A stretch of 64,000 nucleotides of DNA from Bacteroidales bacterium UBA6366 (GCA_002438845.1 DJRG01000029.1:1-64000); one strand, 5' to 3'. Numbered from the stretch's first letter, positions 17,247-27,448 are shown. Notes: generated by a model not told the origin, from the sequence alone. Translations and numbers: made by a program.

Positions 17247-19463
17247 CTACTGCCTGGTCGCAAGAATCAGCAGATTACCGTCATCATCAACACCCAACAC
17301 CTGTGGAGCGGTAAGCATTCCGGTCTGATCATCATCAGTAAGGATCTTTTCTCCGGACCAGAAACCCTCAGGCGAGTCTGAATCCCTGTAGACAAGGCCG
17401 CAATGTTTATTGGAGCGATAAATCAGCATAAACCTTCTGAACTTGTCATTGTACACAAGAGCTGGCTCGGAGATGTCTCCGACGGAAATCAGGCTGTCTC
17501 CACCGACGGCGGACTCGCCGACAGATTCATATTCGTTTCCAGTCCAATAATCATAAGAGACAGAAGAGGTAAAGTCCTTACCGTCAGCCGATCTTGCCAC
17601 AAAGAAATTCTTGTACCAATCGTTGGATCTCCCAGGCTCGGATCCGACGATGTAAGTATAGCCATCTTTTCTCAAGACGCCTGCCTGGGAGAATTTCCCA
17701 TTGGCAGCCCAACCCGTACCACCGGACAGGGTCCATGTGTTACCGTTGTCCTCCGAGACAAGGAATCCCGAACGTGAGGTTCTCCAACTGTCTGGTCCAT
17801 TCTCCTCTGACGTGGCGAAATAGTGCATGTACAGCTTCCCTTCATTCCAAAGCACCGCATCAGGGACAATCGACACCTCTCCGCTCTCCAATGCTGCTAT
17901 CTGCCTGATCTGACCTTTACTCTTCACGAATCTGGCTATTGTAATATCCTTGTCAAAGGAATTGTTGTCAGTATAGGCGACGGCACTGCCAAGTTTCACT
18001 CCGTTGACCACTGGATTAGAGAAGCAGAGCGCTATCTTTCCGTCGGAGCATTTCCATGACACAACCTTTCCAAAAGACTTGACTTCGTCAAACGTGGCGT
18101 TGTTCACAGACGCCACCTGCTTGACTGACAGCGTGGCCATCGACTTCTTGTCATATCCCTTAGGAACGACCTTGACATCATCCACTGAGATGAAGGCACC
18201 AGCATCTCCCCAAAGACCGGCAAAGACATCACCATAAAAGTTCGTTCCGGTGTTGAATTCCTTGTCTACATAGACCCACTGGGTGTCTTCTTCATAATCT
18301 GACCATGAGTTTGGTCCCACACCTCCACGCTCAACACCCACATTAGCCGGGAACAGGCGGACTCCATTATAGGCATGCGGGGTCCCTGCCATGCCATACA
18401 TGGAATAGACATAATCAGTGTTTTTCCTGAAGCCTATGCACTGAGTGTACACTTCAAGCCACACTCCGGGGGTAGGATTATCCAATCTCCATCCGTAGGT
18501 GCCGGTGCGTCCGGCTATCCTGGCCACCGCCGGATTAATGCCTTTCCAACTTGACCTGGCGCCAATCGCCATGTCCGGATAGTCCTCGAAACTTTCGTCA
18601 GAAAGTATGTTGAAGTCAGCCTCTGTAAATGATGCCTTGAGAACGACAGCACCTGACACTGATGTAGGATTCGGATTGACCGCCTCCCTCAACTCAAGAT
18701 TATCCAGTCTTCCAAGTTCGGTCACAACGCCTGATGATGTCTCCAATGCTGGAACTTCAATCTCACACCTCGCGTCATTCTCGTCAGAAACACTGACAAC
18801 AAGCCCTTCCGAAAGCTTTTGCGGGATGACAGCGACATAGTATACTCCTTGGATGTTCTCTCCCGACAAAGTCACCTTAGACGAGCTTTCAGCCTTCGAC
18901 ATGATCACAGGCTCAGGATAAAGGCCTATCTGACAATCACCAGAAATGCCCTCGCCTCCTTTGGCCTCTATCTGAACAGACACGATGTTGTACCCTTCCG
19001 CAGATATGTCAAGTTTGAGTACCGCGGGCATCAGCCGGAAATCCATACCTGACAAAGGATGTTCAGAATATCCCGCCATAAGAAGACAATCTTTCTCCAA
19101 TCCGTTCTCCACAGCGGTTTGGGATGACGGGATTGTGACGTTGACCTTACCGCCATACCGGGCCAAACCCTCATGATAAGGGCTCAACCCCATATATTCT
19201 TTAGCCTTAGCGTTTGCGGTACCGTCAAAAATCACCTGACTTCCTGAATCCGAGGTTTTGAATTCATGATTGGCTTTCCCGTCAAAGATCGAGACTGACT
19301 CACCGGCATCCCATTTAAGATCAAGATCGTTCTGAACTATCAAGGCGTTGAATCTCATCTCCTGATAATCAGCCACGAGATCATTGTTCCCGTCGTTTTC
19401 CGAACAACCGGCGAGCAGGGATAGCAGTAAAGCCGAAATAATATGGTAATAACTTGTTTTCAT
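17247..19463 (-). CDS. Multidomain surface lipoprotein: fimbrillin-like, CBM-like and GH183/DUF4185-like propeller
   Basis: The 738-residue lipoprotein (lipobox LAGC) has three parts. Residues about 25-250 resemble the fimbrillin-like beta domain (KWDAGESVSIFDG). Residues about 280-430 look like a jelly-roll carbohydrate-binding module (SFEDYPDMAIGARSSWKG). Residues about 440-738 form a beta-propeller with Asp-box-like turns (SEDNGNTWT). The propeller aligns by eye with the GH183 protein at 33110-34549: NGNTW, KFSQAG, PGRS, PALVYNDKFRRFMLIY and SPEGFWS correspond to similar elements there. I infer a surface endo-D-arabinanase or binding protein, but key residues were not verified. Its ATG overlaps the stop of the ribulokinase gene (ATGA). 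It is the last gene of the operon. Confidence 0.7.
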   Translation of the reverse strand: MKTSYYHIISALLLSLLAGCSENDGNNDLVADYQEMRFNALIVQNDLDLKWDAGESVSIFDGKANHEFKTSDSGSQVIFDGTANAKAKEYMGLSPYHEGLARYGGKVNVTIPSSQTAVENGLEKDCLLMAGYSEHPLSGMDFRLMPAVLKLDISAEGYNIVSVQIEAKGGEGISGDCQIGLYPEPVIMSKAESSSKVTLSGENIQGVYYVAVIPQKLSEGLVVSVSDENDARCEIEVPALETSSGVVTELGRLDNLELREAVNPNPTSVSGAVVLKASFTEADFNILSDESFEDYPDMAIGARSSWKGINPAVARIAGRTGTYGWRLDNPTPGVWLEVYTQCIGFRKNTDYVYSMYGMAGTPHAYNGVRLFPANVGVERGGVGPNSWSDYEEDTQWVYVDKEFNTGTNFYGDVFAGLWGDAGAFISVDDVKVVPKGYDKKSMATLSVKQVASVNNATFDEVKSFGKVVSWKCSDGKIALCFSNPVVNGVKLGSAVAYTDNNSFDKDITIARFVKSKGQIRQIAALESGEVSIVPDAVLWNEGKLYMHYFATSEENGPDSWRTSRSGFLVSEDNGNTWTLSGGTGWAANGKFSQAGVLRKDGYTYIVGSEPGRSNDWYKNFFVARSADGKDFTSSVSYDYWTGNEYESVGESAVGGDSLISVGDISEPALVYNDKFRRFMLIYRSNKHCGLVYRDSDSPEGFWSGEKILTDDDQTGMLTAPQVLGVDDDGNLLILATRQ

Positions 19464-21133
19464 TTATTTGATATTTTTGACAAAGCATTGGATCTAGCAT
19501 CACCGCTGGCAAACCTGCCAAGTGCGGCATAACGTGCATCATACATATTCTGATAGAATTCATTACGTTTCATGTCCGGCTCATAGACAACGCCATCCTT
19601 GGATTTCATAGCCTCTTGCGCTTCCATCGCATTTGAATATACCCCCGAAGCCACTGATGCAAACATGGCCGCCCCGTGGGCGCAGGCCTGATCGCAGGAC
19701 GCCACCGCTATCGGCATCCCGATCACATCAGACAGAGTCTGCATCACAAATGCGGATTTCTGGGAAATCCCTCCTACGGCACGGACTGAGTCAATCCTGA
19801 TCCCTTCTGAAAGGAATCTGTTGATTATCGCTTTTGATCCGAACGCCGTCGCCTCGACAAGAGCCTTGTAAATCATAGGTGCGGTAGTGCCCAAAGTGAT
19901 TCCAGCTATCGCTCCCTTGACATCAGGATCGGCATCTGGAGTCCTCCTGCCATTCATCCAATCCAATGCGATTGTTGAAGAATCCGAATCCTTGATCCGT
20001 ACCGCCTCTTCCTCAAGCATAGGAAGTATTCTTGAACTTAACTCGTCCGACTTTTCAGGAAACATCCTCTGAACAGGCCACATCAATAGTTTTCTGAACC
20101 AAGCATAGACATCACCGAAAGCGGCCTGACCTGCCTCAAAGCCGACAAAGCCTGGCAATACCGAGCCGTCAACCTGACCGGAGATCCCTTTCAGGCACCT
20201 GTCGCCGATCTCTTTGCGATCTGACACAATGATGTCGCATGTGGAAGTCCCCATTATCCTGACAAGTACTCCCGGAGCGATCGAAGCGCCTACAGCCCCC
20301 ACATGCGCATCTATCGAGCCGACTCCTATCCTCACCGACTCCGGCAGACCGATTTCTTCAGCCAGATCAGGCCTGATGAAACCGACACACTCATCAGCCG
20401 TATAGGTCTGATCATACAGGTGTCCACGCATGCTTCCGAGAGCCGGGTCTATCGCATTAAGGAATTCCTCTGAAGGAAGTCCTCCCCATTCAGATCTCCA
20501 CATCGCCTTGTGTCCAGCCGCACAACGGCTTCTCTTAATTTTTTTCGGTTTGGTGTCTCCGACAACCCAAGCCGGCATCCAGTCACAATGCTCGGTCCAA
20601 GAGTATGCCGCAGAGGCTACCCTCTTGTTTGTCCGAAGAATATGAAGGACTTTCGCCCACACCCACTCCGGCGAATACGCCCCACCGGAATACGACGTGT
20701 AATCCACACGGAATCCCTTGGCAAGTTTGTTAATCTCTTCCGCCTCCTTCCTGGCAGTATGGTCTTTCCACAAAACAAACATCGCATCAGGGTCCTCGTT
20801 GAATTCAGGAAGCAATGAAAGAGGTATTCCATCTTCGTTGACCAAGACCGGCGTGCTTGCCGTCGTGTCAAATGACAGTCCTTTCACATTGCTCATCTCA
20901 TTCCGACCTACCTTTAAGGCTATCTCCGAAATCACGGCCTTGAAAGACTCCACATAGTCAGAGGGATGCTGCCTATACTTATCCGCAGCCGGATCGCAAT
21001 ACTTGCCAGCAGCCCAACGAGGATACACGCAGGCAGACTCAGCCAGACGGCTCCCGTCAGCCGTATCCACAAGTATCGCCCTGCAGGAGTCCGTCCCGTA
21101 GTCGACACCGATCACATAATTCTTATTGTCCAT
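19460..21133 (-). CDS. AraB-type ribulokinase (FGGY family)
   Basis: This 557-residue FGGY carbohydrate kinase closely follows E. coli AraB: IGVDYGTDSCRA (phosphate 1), FDTTASTPV, FNEDPDAMFVLWKDHTA, WGGLPSEEF, GSIDAHVGAVGA, MGTSTCDI, and GFEAGQAAFGDVYAWF. AraB-type kinases accept both L- and D-ribulose. No L-arabinose isomerase (AraA) or epimerase (AraD) is present, while a FucI-type isomerase is in the same operon, so the likely substrate is D-ribulose from D-arabinose, giving D-ribulose 5-phosphate. The ATG at 21133 overlaps the end of the permease gene by 11 bp; the two-codon extension to a TTG is less likely. Confidence 0.88.
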   Translation of the reverse strand: MDNKNYVIGVDYGTDSCRAILVDTADGSRLAESACVYPRWAAGKYCDPAADKYRQHPSDYVESFKAVISEIALKVGRNEMSNVKGLSFDTTASTPVLVNEDGIPLSLLPEFNEDPDAMFVLWKDHTARKEAEEINKLAKGFRVDYTSYSGGAYSPEWVWAKVLHILRTNKRVASAAYSWTEHCDWMPAWVVGDTKPKKIKRSRCAAGHKAMWRSEWGGLPSEEFLNAIDPALGSMRGHLYDQTYTADECVGFIRPDLAEEIGLPESVRIGVGSIDAHVGAVGASIAPGVLVRIMGTSTCDIIVSDRKEIGDRCLKGISGQVDGSVLPGFVGFEAGQAAFGDVYAWFRKLLMWPVQRMFPEKSDELSSRILPMLEEEAVRIKDSDSSTIALDWMNGRRTPDADPDVKGAIAGITLGTTAPMIYKALVEATAFGSKAIINRFLSEGIRIDSVRAVGGISQKSAFVMQTLSDVIGMPIAVASCDQACAHGAAMFASVASGVYSNAMEAQEAMKSKDGVVYEPDMKRNEFYQNMYDARYAALGRFASGDARSNALSKISNK

Positions 21134-22565
21134 CCGCAATTAGTTTTTCTTGTTTTTTGCAAAATACCGCGGCATAATACAATATAATGGCGAACGCGAC
21201 AGCCGGAACAATGTATGCCGTGGCGATGCTCCCGGACTGGTCAGACAGAATCCCTTCGATCTGAGTGAGAACCGACGCCCCGGCGATGGCCATGACCATT
21301 CCAGAGCCTCCCAACTTCGTGTCATCTCCAAGTCCACGGATTCCGAACCCGTAAATTGTCGGGAACATCAACGAGAGACAACCCGAGATTCCGATAAGGC
21401 AATAGACTCCAAAGAATCCGGTCCCGAAAACAGTCCCGAGACAGCACATCACGCCCAGAGCGGCGACGGTAGCCAACATCTTCCGTGGATGAAACCACTT
21501 CATCAGCCATGTGCACACAAATCTAGAGATCACGAACAAGATCAAAGATATAATGTAGTATGTGGCGCCGGCCTGCTCAGCCGTTCTTGGCAGAAGCGCG
21601 TCAAGGCCGATTGTCTCACAAACCGAATAGAAGCCTTTAGCCAGAGGTTCAACATTACGTAGCGCCTCGATAATCTGATCCGAGGACGCGTCAGCCCCAA
21701 GGGAAGAAATCACAGTGTCAAGATGCAGGTTGTGCATGGCGTATCTGATCACATAAGACCAGACGGCGATCTGCGCGCCGATGTCAAAGAATTGGGCCAC
21801 AACACCCCACACATAATTCTTGTTCCTGACCAATCTTCTGACAGACGCCTTGAAGTCAAGACTTCCGCCTTCCTTAAGGTGAGGCATCTTCGTCAAGGCT
21901 ATCGTCAAAAGAAGAACCAACATGACACAGCCAAGAATCATGTACGTGCTTGTCACTGAATTCAATTCTGCCGCCTGGATCGCAGCCAGCTCGGACTCCT
22001 GAATGGAGGATCTCTCGGCGGCCGTCATCGTGTTAAGCTGGGACAAAATGAAGATCTGAGAGATCACCACTCCGGTTATGGCTCCAAAAGGGTTGAAGGA
22101 CTGAGCGAAATTGAGCCTTCTCGTAGCTGTCTCCTCCGGCCCGATGGCGCAGACATAAGAATTCGTGGAGGTCTCCAAAATCGACAGACCGGCAAAAAGG
22201 ACAAGGATGGCCACAAGAAACATCAGATAACCGATTTCGTTGTTGGCGACGGCTACCCTTGCTGAAGGATAGAACAAAAAAGTACCCAGCGCATACAGAC
22301 CAAGGCCAAGCATGACACCCGACTTGTAGGAATATTTCTTGATGAATATCGCTCCGGGGACAGCGAAGCATCCATACCCAAGCAGATAGCAGACAACCTG
22401 AATCCATGCAGTCTTCGAATCGGAGAAACTCATTATTCTCTTGAAGACAGCCAGCATCGTGTCCGTCAAGTTGTTTGGAACCGCCCATGCGAAGAACAGG
22501 GTTGTCAACAATATAAACGGCCAGACTATTTCCTTAGGAACCAACCTGTTATTATTATCCATCAT
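21123..22565 (-). CDS. FucP-type sugar:H+ symporter (MFS)
   Basis: This 480-residue major-facilitator protein has twelve predicted helices. Features of FucP include LFFAWAVPNNLTDTMLA in helix 1 (with the conserved Asn/Asp cluster), LFAGLSILETSTNSYV with the key Glu of helix 4, and RLNFAQSFNPFGA. E. coli FucP imports L-fucose and also D-arabinose. Together with FucI and ribulokinase in the operon, D-arabinose is the likely cargo across the inner membrane. A central insertion of about 40 residues after helix 6 (DTVISSLGADASSDQIIEAL region) is longer than in E. coli FucP. Two adjacent ATGs are possible starts. Confidence 0.88.
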   Translation of the reverse strand: MMDNNNRLVPKEIVWPFILLTTLFFAWAVPNNLTDTMLAVFKRIMSFSDSKTAWIQVVCYLLGYGCFAVPGAIFIKKYSYKSGVMLGLGLYALGTFLFYPSARVAVANNEIGYLMFLVAILVLFAGLSILETSTNSYVCAIGPEETATRRLNFAQSFNPFGAITGVVISQIFILSQLNTMTAAERSSIQESELAAIQAAELNSVTSTYMILGCVMLVLLLTIALTKMPHLKEGGSLDFKASVRRLVRNKNYVWGVVAQFFDIGAQIAVWSYVIRYAMHNLHLDTVISSLGADASSDQIIEALRNVEPLAKGFYSVCETIGLDALLPRTAEQAGATYYIISLILFVISRFVCTWLMKWFHPRKMLATVAALGVMCCLGTVFGTGFFGVYCLIGISGCLSLMFPTIYGFGIRGLGDDTKLGGSGMVMAIAGASVLTQIEGILSDQSGSIATAYIVPAVAFAIILYYAAVFCKKQEKLIADGQ

Positions 22566-22571
22566 CTAACT

Positions 22572-23786
22572 TCACTTTAAAAATTTGCCTGATACCGCAT
22601 CAAGGTCCACTCCGAACACCTTTTTCGCGATGGAAGAAAGAGACTCATGACTTCCCTCAATGTGAATTGTGTTCTGAACATGGGTCAAAGACTGTCCCGG
22701 CTCAAGAGCGGCGGCCGGAGAGGATGTTTCCACTTCGTAGAACGGACCTTGGACAAAGCCCGTCTCTGTCGGGCCGTCATTATAGGAGTTGATGACATCT
22801 CCCGAGAACGGATCCTCCTGATCTCCCCACTGACCGTTCACATAAGGTGCGCCACCTTCCGGAACCGTGTATTTGAGAATATTCAATACACCCGCCTTCG
22901 AATCATAACTTCCGCAGACATCTTTGGCACTTCCTTCAGGCAGGCCAATCTTGGCCCTGTACTTTCCGTCAATCTTGAAATAAGCGACGCCATCCTCAAT
23001 AATAAGACGATCAGCCGGGACTTTTCCGAAATATTCATCATTGACCTTTTTTCCGGCATATTCCTCGTTGTAAGGGATGAACACGGTAGTGGTCGGCGTC
23101 GGGTTGAAGGTCGAAAGCAACCATACGGACGGCATTCCTGTCTCTTCGGTCCATGCAAAAGCTCCGTTGTTGCGGATCTCGTTGACTGTTTTGTATGCCA
23201 CGATATTCAATGACTCCGACATCTCCAATCCAAGCAATGCCTCCAACGACGACCTGTCCAGCATGGTTATTGTCCTGCGGACGCCCATTTCAAACTCGTA
23301 ATCAGAGGCATTCCGAACACGGAAATCCTTGCGGAACACTATTTTACCGTCAGACTGTGACTCAATGTCATACGAATCAGTATCTATCGGAGCCGGAACC
23401 TTCCAATTTTCATATACCTGACTGACACCTTTCTTGAAGTAGTAAGAGAATGGGCCTCCTTCCGGGCCGATCCAGAACCGTTCCTCGCCCCCAAACGGAT
23501 TGAATTGAGGGCTCACCTTGCCGGCTTCGATGAACTTGTAGTTGATCCAACCGTAACTTTTGCCTTCAAAGCCACCGGCAGTGGATGTCATAACCCGGCC
23601 TTGATATTCAGGGACGATGAGCAACCTCGACTTACCGTCCTCACTTTTCAGTTCCACCGTGTTGATATCGTGTCCGGCGAAGAAAGCCAGATCATAGCCA
23701 TACGTTCCCATCTTGAATTCCTTGTCGCAAGAGCAACAGCCGCAGATCATAGTGGCAGCTATTGCCCAAAATCCGATTTTGTTCAT
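22572..23786 (-). CDS. DUF6786-like lipoprotein, mutarotase-like fold suspected
   Basis: The 404-residue protein has a lipoprotein signal (ICGCCSC near residue 20). The body is beta-rich, with ELKSEDGKSRLLIVPEYQGRVMTS, FNPFGGEERFWIGPEGG and DRSSLEALLGLEMSES. I believe this matches DUF6786, a family with a galactose-mutarotase-like super-sandwich, but I am not certain. Its position between isomerase and permease suggests a role in handling the released sugar or oligosaccharide, possibly anomer conversion or ligand binding in the periplasm. No catalytic residues can be assigned with confidence. It begins 6 bp after the isomerase stop. Confidence 0.6.
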   Translation of the reverse strand: MNKIGFWAIAATMICGCCSCDKEFKMGTYGYDLAFFAGHDINTVELKSEDGKSRLLIVPEYQGRVMTSTAGGFEGKSYGWINYKFIEAGKVSPQFNPFGGEERFWIGPEGGPFSYYFKKGVSQVYENWKVPAPIDTDSYDIESQSDGKIVFRKDFRVRNASDYEFEMGVRRTITMLDRSSLEALLGLEMSESLNIVAYKTVNEIRNNGAFAWTEETGMPSVWLLSTFNPTPTTTVFIPYNEEYAGKKVNDEYFGKVPADRLIIEDGVAYFKIDGKYRAKIGLPEGSAKDVCGSYDSKAGVLNILKYTVPEGGAPYVNGQWGDQEDPFSGDVINSYNDGPTETGFVQGPFYEVETSSPAAALEPGQSLTHVQNTIHIEGSHESLSSIAKKVFGVDLDAVSGKFLK

Positions 23787-23792
23787 TGTACG

Positions 23793-25568
23793 TTATTTAT
23801 AAAGTGGTCCATAAGCCTGACAAGCCCGAAAATCCGCGGTTTCCACCTCCATTCCGAAAGCATCCCACGCAGACGGACGGTAGATCTTGTCCGGATCGAC
23901 ATTGTGCATGCAGACAGGGATTCTCAGCATTGAGGCCAAAGTGATCATGTCGGCGCCAACGTGGCCATAGCTTATGGCACCATGGTTCGCCCCCCACTTG
24001 TTCATGACGGTCCACACATCCTTGAACGCACCGGTTCCAGTCAGCCTTGGAGTGAAGAATGTCGACGGCCATGTAGGATCAGTGCGCTTTGTGATGACCT
24101 TAAACGCCTCCGGATCAATGTCAACAGTCCACCCTTCCGCAATCTGAAGGACTGGACCAAGTTCCTTAACAAGATTGATCCTGCACATGGTTACCGGCAT
24201 GCCTCCCTTGGTCAAGAACTGAGAGGAGAATCCGCCACCCCGCATGTACTCTCTTCCAGAAGGGTACCACGTCGTGTTGTCAAGACACTTGTCAACATCA
24301 TCCTGAGTGATCTCCCAGAAACGTTTCATCTCCGGTTTCCCGTCCGTACCCGTCATCCGGCCTGTAGCGTCAAGGGCACAGGAACCGGAATTGATGAGGT
24401 AGATGAAGCCAGGAGCGGCATCACCTGTAAGTTCCTTGCCGGTAACCTTCTTGTAAGCCTCCGGAGACCAATAGGTCCTGACATCAGCAAAGATCTGAGC
24501 CCTGTTTGTGAGGAGGTGCAGGAACAGCATTGTCACCGCATTAAGGGAGTCATCCTCTGTCGCGAAAGTTATCGGCTCACGGATTCCGTTCCAGTCAAAC
24601 GAGGTGTTAAGCAGGGCCTCGGCGAAATCACCGTCCGGTTTGAAATCCGTCCACTGACGTTGTCCCTGGAATCCACCGCTGATAGCGTTGTGCCCGGCCG
24701 CTTCCTCTTCGAATCCCATCGCGGCAAGTTTAGGGTTACCGTACATAAGATCCCTGAAGATCATGGCCATTTTCGTCACATAATCCCAGACCTCATCCAG
24801 TTTCTCCCTCGAATAGCATAGATGAGCAGGGTTCAAGTCCTTTCCCTCATGAGATTTGCAATGCTCCGCCACCCACTTCTTGGCCTTGGAGAATTCTTCA
24901 TTGTCATAGATTCCAAGTTCAATTCTCCTTTGGATCTCAGAGCAATCGACATATTCATTTCTCATCCCAAGATATTCCTGAAAGAAATCAGGGTTGACTG
25001 TCGAGCCCGCGATACCCATAGACACCGAACCTATGGCAAGATAGGATTTACCCCGCATCTGCATGACAGCCACAGCGGCACGCGCCCATCTGAGCAATTT
25101 CTCCTCGACATCCAGAGTAATCCCACTGTCAGTGACATCCTGAACATCGTGACCATATATTCCAAAAGATGGGAGACCTTTCTGATTATGAGCGGCCAAG
25201 GCACACGCAAGGTATACAGCTCCCGGCCTCTCGGTCCCGTTGAATCCCCAGATAGCCTTAGGCATAAGCGGATCCATGTCGATGGTTTCCGCACCATAGC
25301 ACCAGCACGGTGTCACGGAAATGACAGCTCCGACGTTGAGGCTCCTGAATTTTTCAGTAGCGGCGGCGGCTTCCGCCACTCCCCCGATGGTTGTGTCGGC
25401 GATCACGCACTGAACCGGTGTCCCGTCACTGTATCTCAATTCTTTTTGATAAAGCTCAGCCACCCGGCGGGCCATGCCCATGGTCATATCCTCCAGAGAC
25501 TCTCTGATGCCTCCTCTGCGCCCATCAATGATAGGTCTGATTCCGATCTTCGGATAATTTGTGTTCAT
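23793..25568 (-). CDS. fucI: L-fucose/D-arabinose isomerase (FucI type)
   Basis: The 591-residue protein has the same length as E. coli FucI and is co-linear with it. The catalytic/metal residues are kept at nearly the same numbers: E338 (FATEDDSL), D362 (FADVRTYW) and H529 (GHVG context), versus E337, D361 and H528 in E. coli. FucI interconverts L-fucose/L-fuculose and also D-arabinose/D-ribulose, using Mn2+. No fuculokinase or fuculose-phosphate aldolase is present; the partner kinase is AraB-type. This supports D-arabinose as the substrate. The ATG at 25568 is used; a TTG two codons upstream is unlikely. Confidence 0.93.
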   Translation of the reverse strand: MNTNYPKIGIRPIIDGRRGGIRESLEDMTMGMARRVAELYQKELRYSDGTPVQCVIADTTIGGVAEAAAATEKFRSLNVGAVISVTPCWCYGAETIDMDPLMPKAIWGFNGTERPGAVYLACALAAHNQKGLPSFGIYGHDVQDVTDSGITLDVEEKLLRWARAAVAVMQMRGKSYLAIGSVSMGIAGSTVNPDFFQEYLGMRNEYVDCSEIQRRIELGIYDNEEFSKAKKWVAEHCKSHEGKDLNPAHLCYSREKLDEVWDYVTKMAMIFRDLMYGNPKLAAMGFEEEAAGHNAISGGFQGQRQWTDFKPDGDFAEALLNTSFDWNGIREPITFATEDDSLNAVTMLFLHLLTNRAQIFADVRTYWSPEAYKKVTGKELTGDAAPGFIYLINSGSCALDATGRMTGTDGKPEMKRFWEITQDDVDKCLDNTTWYPSGREYMRGGGFSSQFLTKGGMPVTMCRINLVKELGPVLQIAEGWTVDIDPEAFKVITKRTDPTWPSTFFTPRLTGTGAFKDVWTVMNKWGANHGAISYGHVGADMITLASMLRIPVCMHNVDPDKIYRPSAWDAFGMEVETADFRACQAYGPLYK

Positions 25569-25590
25569 ATTCAATTCTGATTAAATATTA

Positions 25591-27435
25591 TTAGTCCAAT
25601 GTTGTCCATCCAAGGTTCTGCACGAGTTCCCTCTTTTCATGTTTGTCGATCTCAGTCTGATCGATCGGAAAGAAATAGTGCTTCGGCGATTCAAACACTC
25701 TGTCCTCCACCTTGATTCTCTTATAGAATGCGGGATCCTGCATGTTCTCACCCTCCCAAATGTTCATTGAGTGTATCGGGATACCCTGGGTCTGAGGGCC
25801 TTCAAGCCATCTTCTCACATCGAAGAACCTATGCACCTCAAAAGCAAGTTCGATTCTCCTCTCGTGCTTGATACGCTCACGCATCTGATCCACGGTCAGG
25901 CCTTCCGGAAGATCAGGCAGACCGGCCCTGTTCCTGATAGCATTCACATACTTATAGGCGTCCGCAGGGCCATAATATTCATTGATCGCTTCCGCCGCAT
26001 TCAGATAAATCTCGCCAAGACGGATATATACCCACATCATGTTCGGAGTGTATTGCCATGGTATCCTGTTCGGATAATGGAGTTTCTTCATCAGATAGCC
26101 TGTCTTGCAATAGTCTGAACCAGCGTTGTTCTTTCCGTCTATACCCTTGAACCAAAACTCATTGACATGAGGTTTGGTCCAGTTGGACTCACGGGTCGTC
26201 TTCCAAATGGCGCCAGCGAAGTTTATGGAAGCATAGAAACGAGGCTCGCGATGCGTGTACATATTCGACACCCCTTTCTGCCAGCGTCCTTCGAACTCAT
26301 CTTCGGCGAACCCGCTCTCGACGTATCCTGACTCTTTGTTTATCACCGGGACAAGCCCATCGTTGGTATAGCCTGTGATAGGAGTTGAACCGTCCTCCAT
26401 CTCGTAGGCGTCCACCATTTCCTGAGTGGGATCAAGGATTGAGAAGCAACCAAAAGACACAGGATCGGAACAATTGAGCCAATGATCGTAAGTACCGATG
26501 TTCTTCGCCCAGAGAATCTCATCATTCCAATTGTCATTGAATATGTTCTGGTAGTTCACGACCGGATCGTCAGGGTACTTCTTGTATAGGTTTCTTCCGT
26601 CCCCTTCCGCGATCTGAATGCAATCCATCGCAGCATCGGCGGCCGCCTTCCATTTCTCCTTGTCGTAAGTCTGGGAGATCAGAGGTGTTCCGTCCACGGG
26701 ATCCTTAAGCTCAGCAAAAAGCTCATCACCGTTATAAAGAGGAGATGCGATGTATAGGAGCACTCTGGATTTCAAGCCTTTGGCCGAAAGCCTTGTAGCC
26801 CGACCCGTGTCAGTTGACGGCCACTTGTCCACATCATAAAGGTACTCAGCCGCTTTGTCGCAATCATCAGCGATGAACTTCGCGACCTCATCCGCAGGAG
26901 ACCGTCTAACGGCCATCATGTCCTCATTCGGGTCAAAGGCATGATCCACCAAAGGTATAGCGCCATAAGCCCGGAACGCAAGGAAATGGTACCATGCCCT
27001 CAAGAAATAAGCCTCACCCTTCCAATGCCGGATTTCCTCCTCTGCGGCCGGGCATTTGTCTACATTCTCAAGGAACATGTTGGCTTTCCTCAAAGCCATA
27101 TAAGACTCCGACCAGACCTGAGTCCTGCTGATGTCATTCGGGTTCCACCCTCCATTGTTTATCTGATGGGCATAGGCACCTCCGTAGGCACATTCCATCT
27201 CATCACACCCTGCCGTAAAAGGATTGCGCCATGCTCCTCCGTCATCAGCCATGTTTGCCTCTGTCGGTGTCCATGAATATATGTGAGTCAGAAAATCACG
27301 GGTGTATATCCTATTGGAAAACACATCATCAATAGTGAGATTCTCATCTGGAGCCTTGTCCAGAAAACTCTCGCAAGAAGTCAGACCTGCAATTGAGACA
27401 AGCAGGGAAATGAATATATTACCAATCTTTTTCAT
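25591..27435 (-). CDS. SusD/RagB-family glycan-binding lipoprotein (D-arabinan PUL)
   Basis: The 614-residue lipoprotein (lipobox LTSC near residue 21) starts with ESFLDKAPDENLTIDDVF. It contains the TPR-like helices of SusD (ARTYHFLAFRAYGAIPLVD-like segment at about 150-170), the conserved YIRLGEIYLNAAEAINEYYGPADA near residue 485, and the C-terminal ERRIELAFEVHRFFDVRRW. It forms the hinged lid on the SusC barrel and captures oligosaccharides at the cell surface. It lies 13 bp after susC. Confidence 0.95.
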   Translation of the reverse strand: MKKIGNIFISLLVSIAGLTSCESFLDKAPDENLTIDDVFSNRIYTRDFLTHIYSWTPTEANMADDGGAWRNPFTAGCDEMECAYGGAYAHQINNGGWNPNDISRTQVWSESYMALRKANMFLENVDKCPAAEEEIRHWKGEAYFLRAWYHFLAFRAYGAIPLVDHAFDPNEDMMAVRRSPADEVAKFIADDCDKAAEYLYDVDKWPSTDTGRATRLSAKGLKSRVLLYIASPLYNGDELFAELKDPVDGTPLISQTYDKEKWKAAADAAMDCIQIAEGDGRNLYKKYPDDPVVNYQNIFNDNWNDEILWAKNIGTYDHWLNCSDPVSFGCFSILDPTQEMVDAYEMEDGSTPITGYTNDGLVPVINKESGYVESGFAEDEFEGRWQKGVSNMYTHREPRFYASINFAGAIWKTTRESNWTKPHVNEFWFKGIDGKNNAGSDYCKTGYLMKKLHYPNRIPWQYTPNMMWVYIRLGEIYLNAAEAINEYYGPADAYKYVNAIRNRAGLPDLPEGLTVDQMRERIKHERRIELAFEVHRFFDVRRWLEGPQTQGIPIHSMNIWEGENMQDPAFYKRIKVEDRVFESPKHYFFPIDQTEIDKHEKRELVQNLGWTTLD

Positions 27436-27448
27436 GATTCATTCGATG

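Noticed and set aside
19460..25568. L-fucose or L-arabinose utilization operon
   Set aside because: FucI, FucP and an AraB-like kinase are present, but fuculokinase, fuculose-phosphate aldolase, L-arabinose isomerase and ribulose-phosphate epimerase are missing, and no fucosidase or L-arabinan hydrolase is in the locus.
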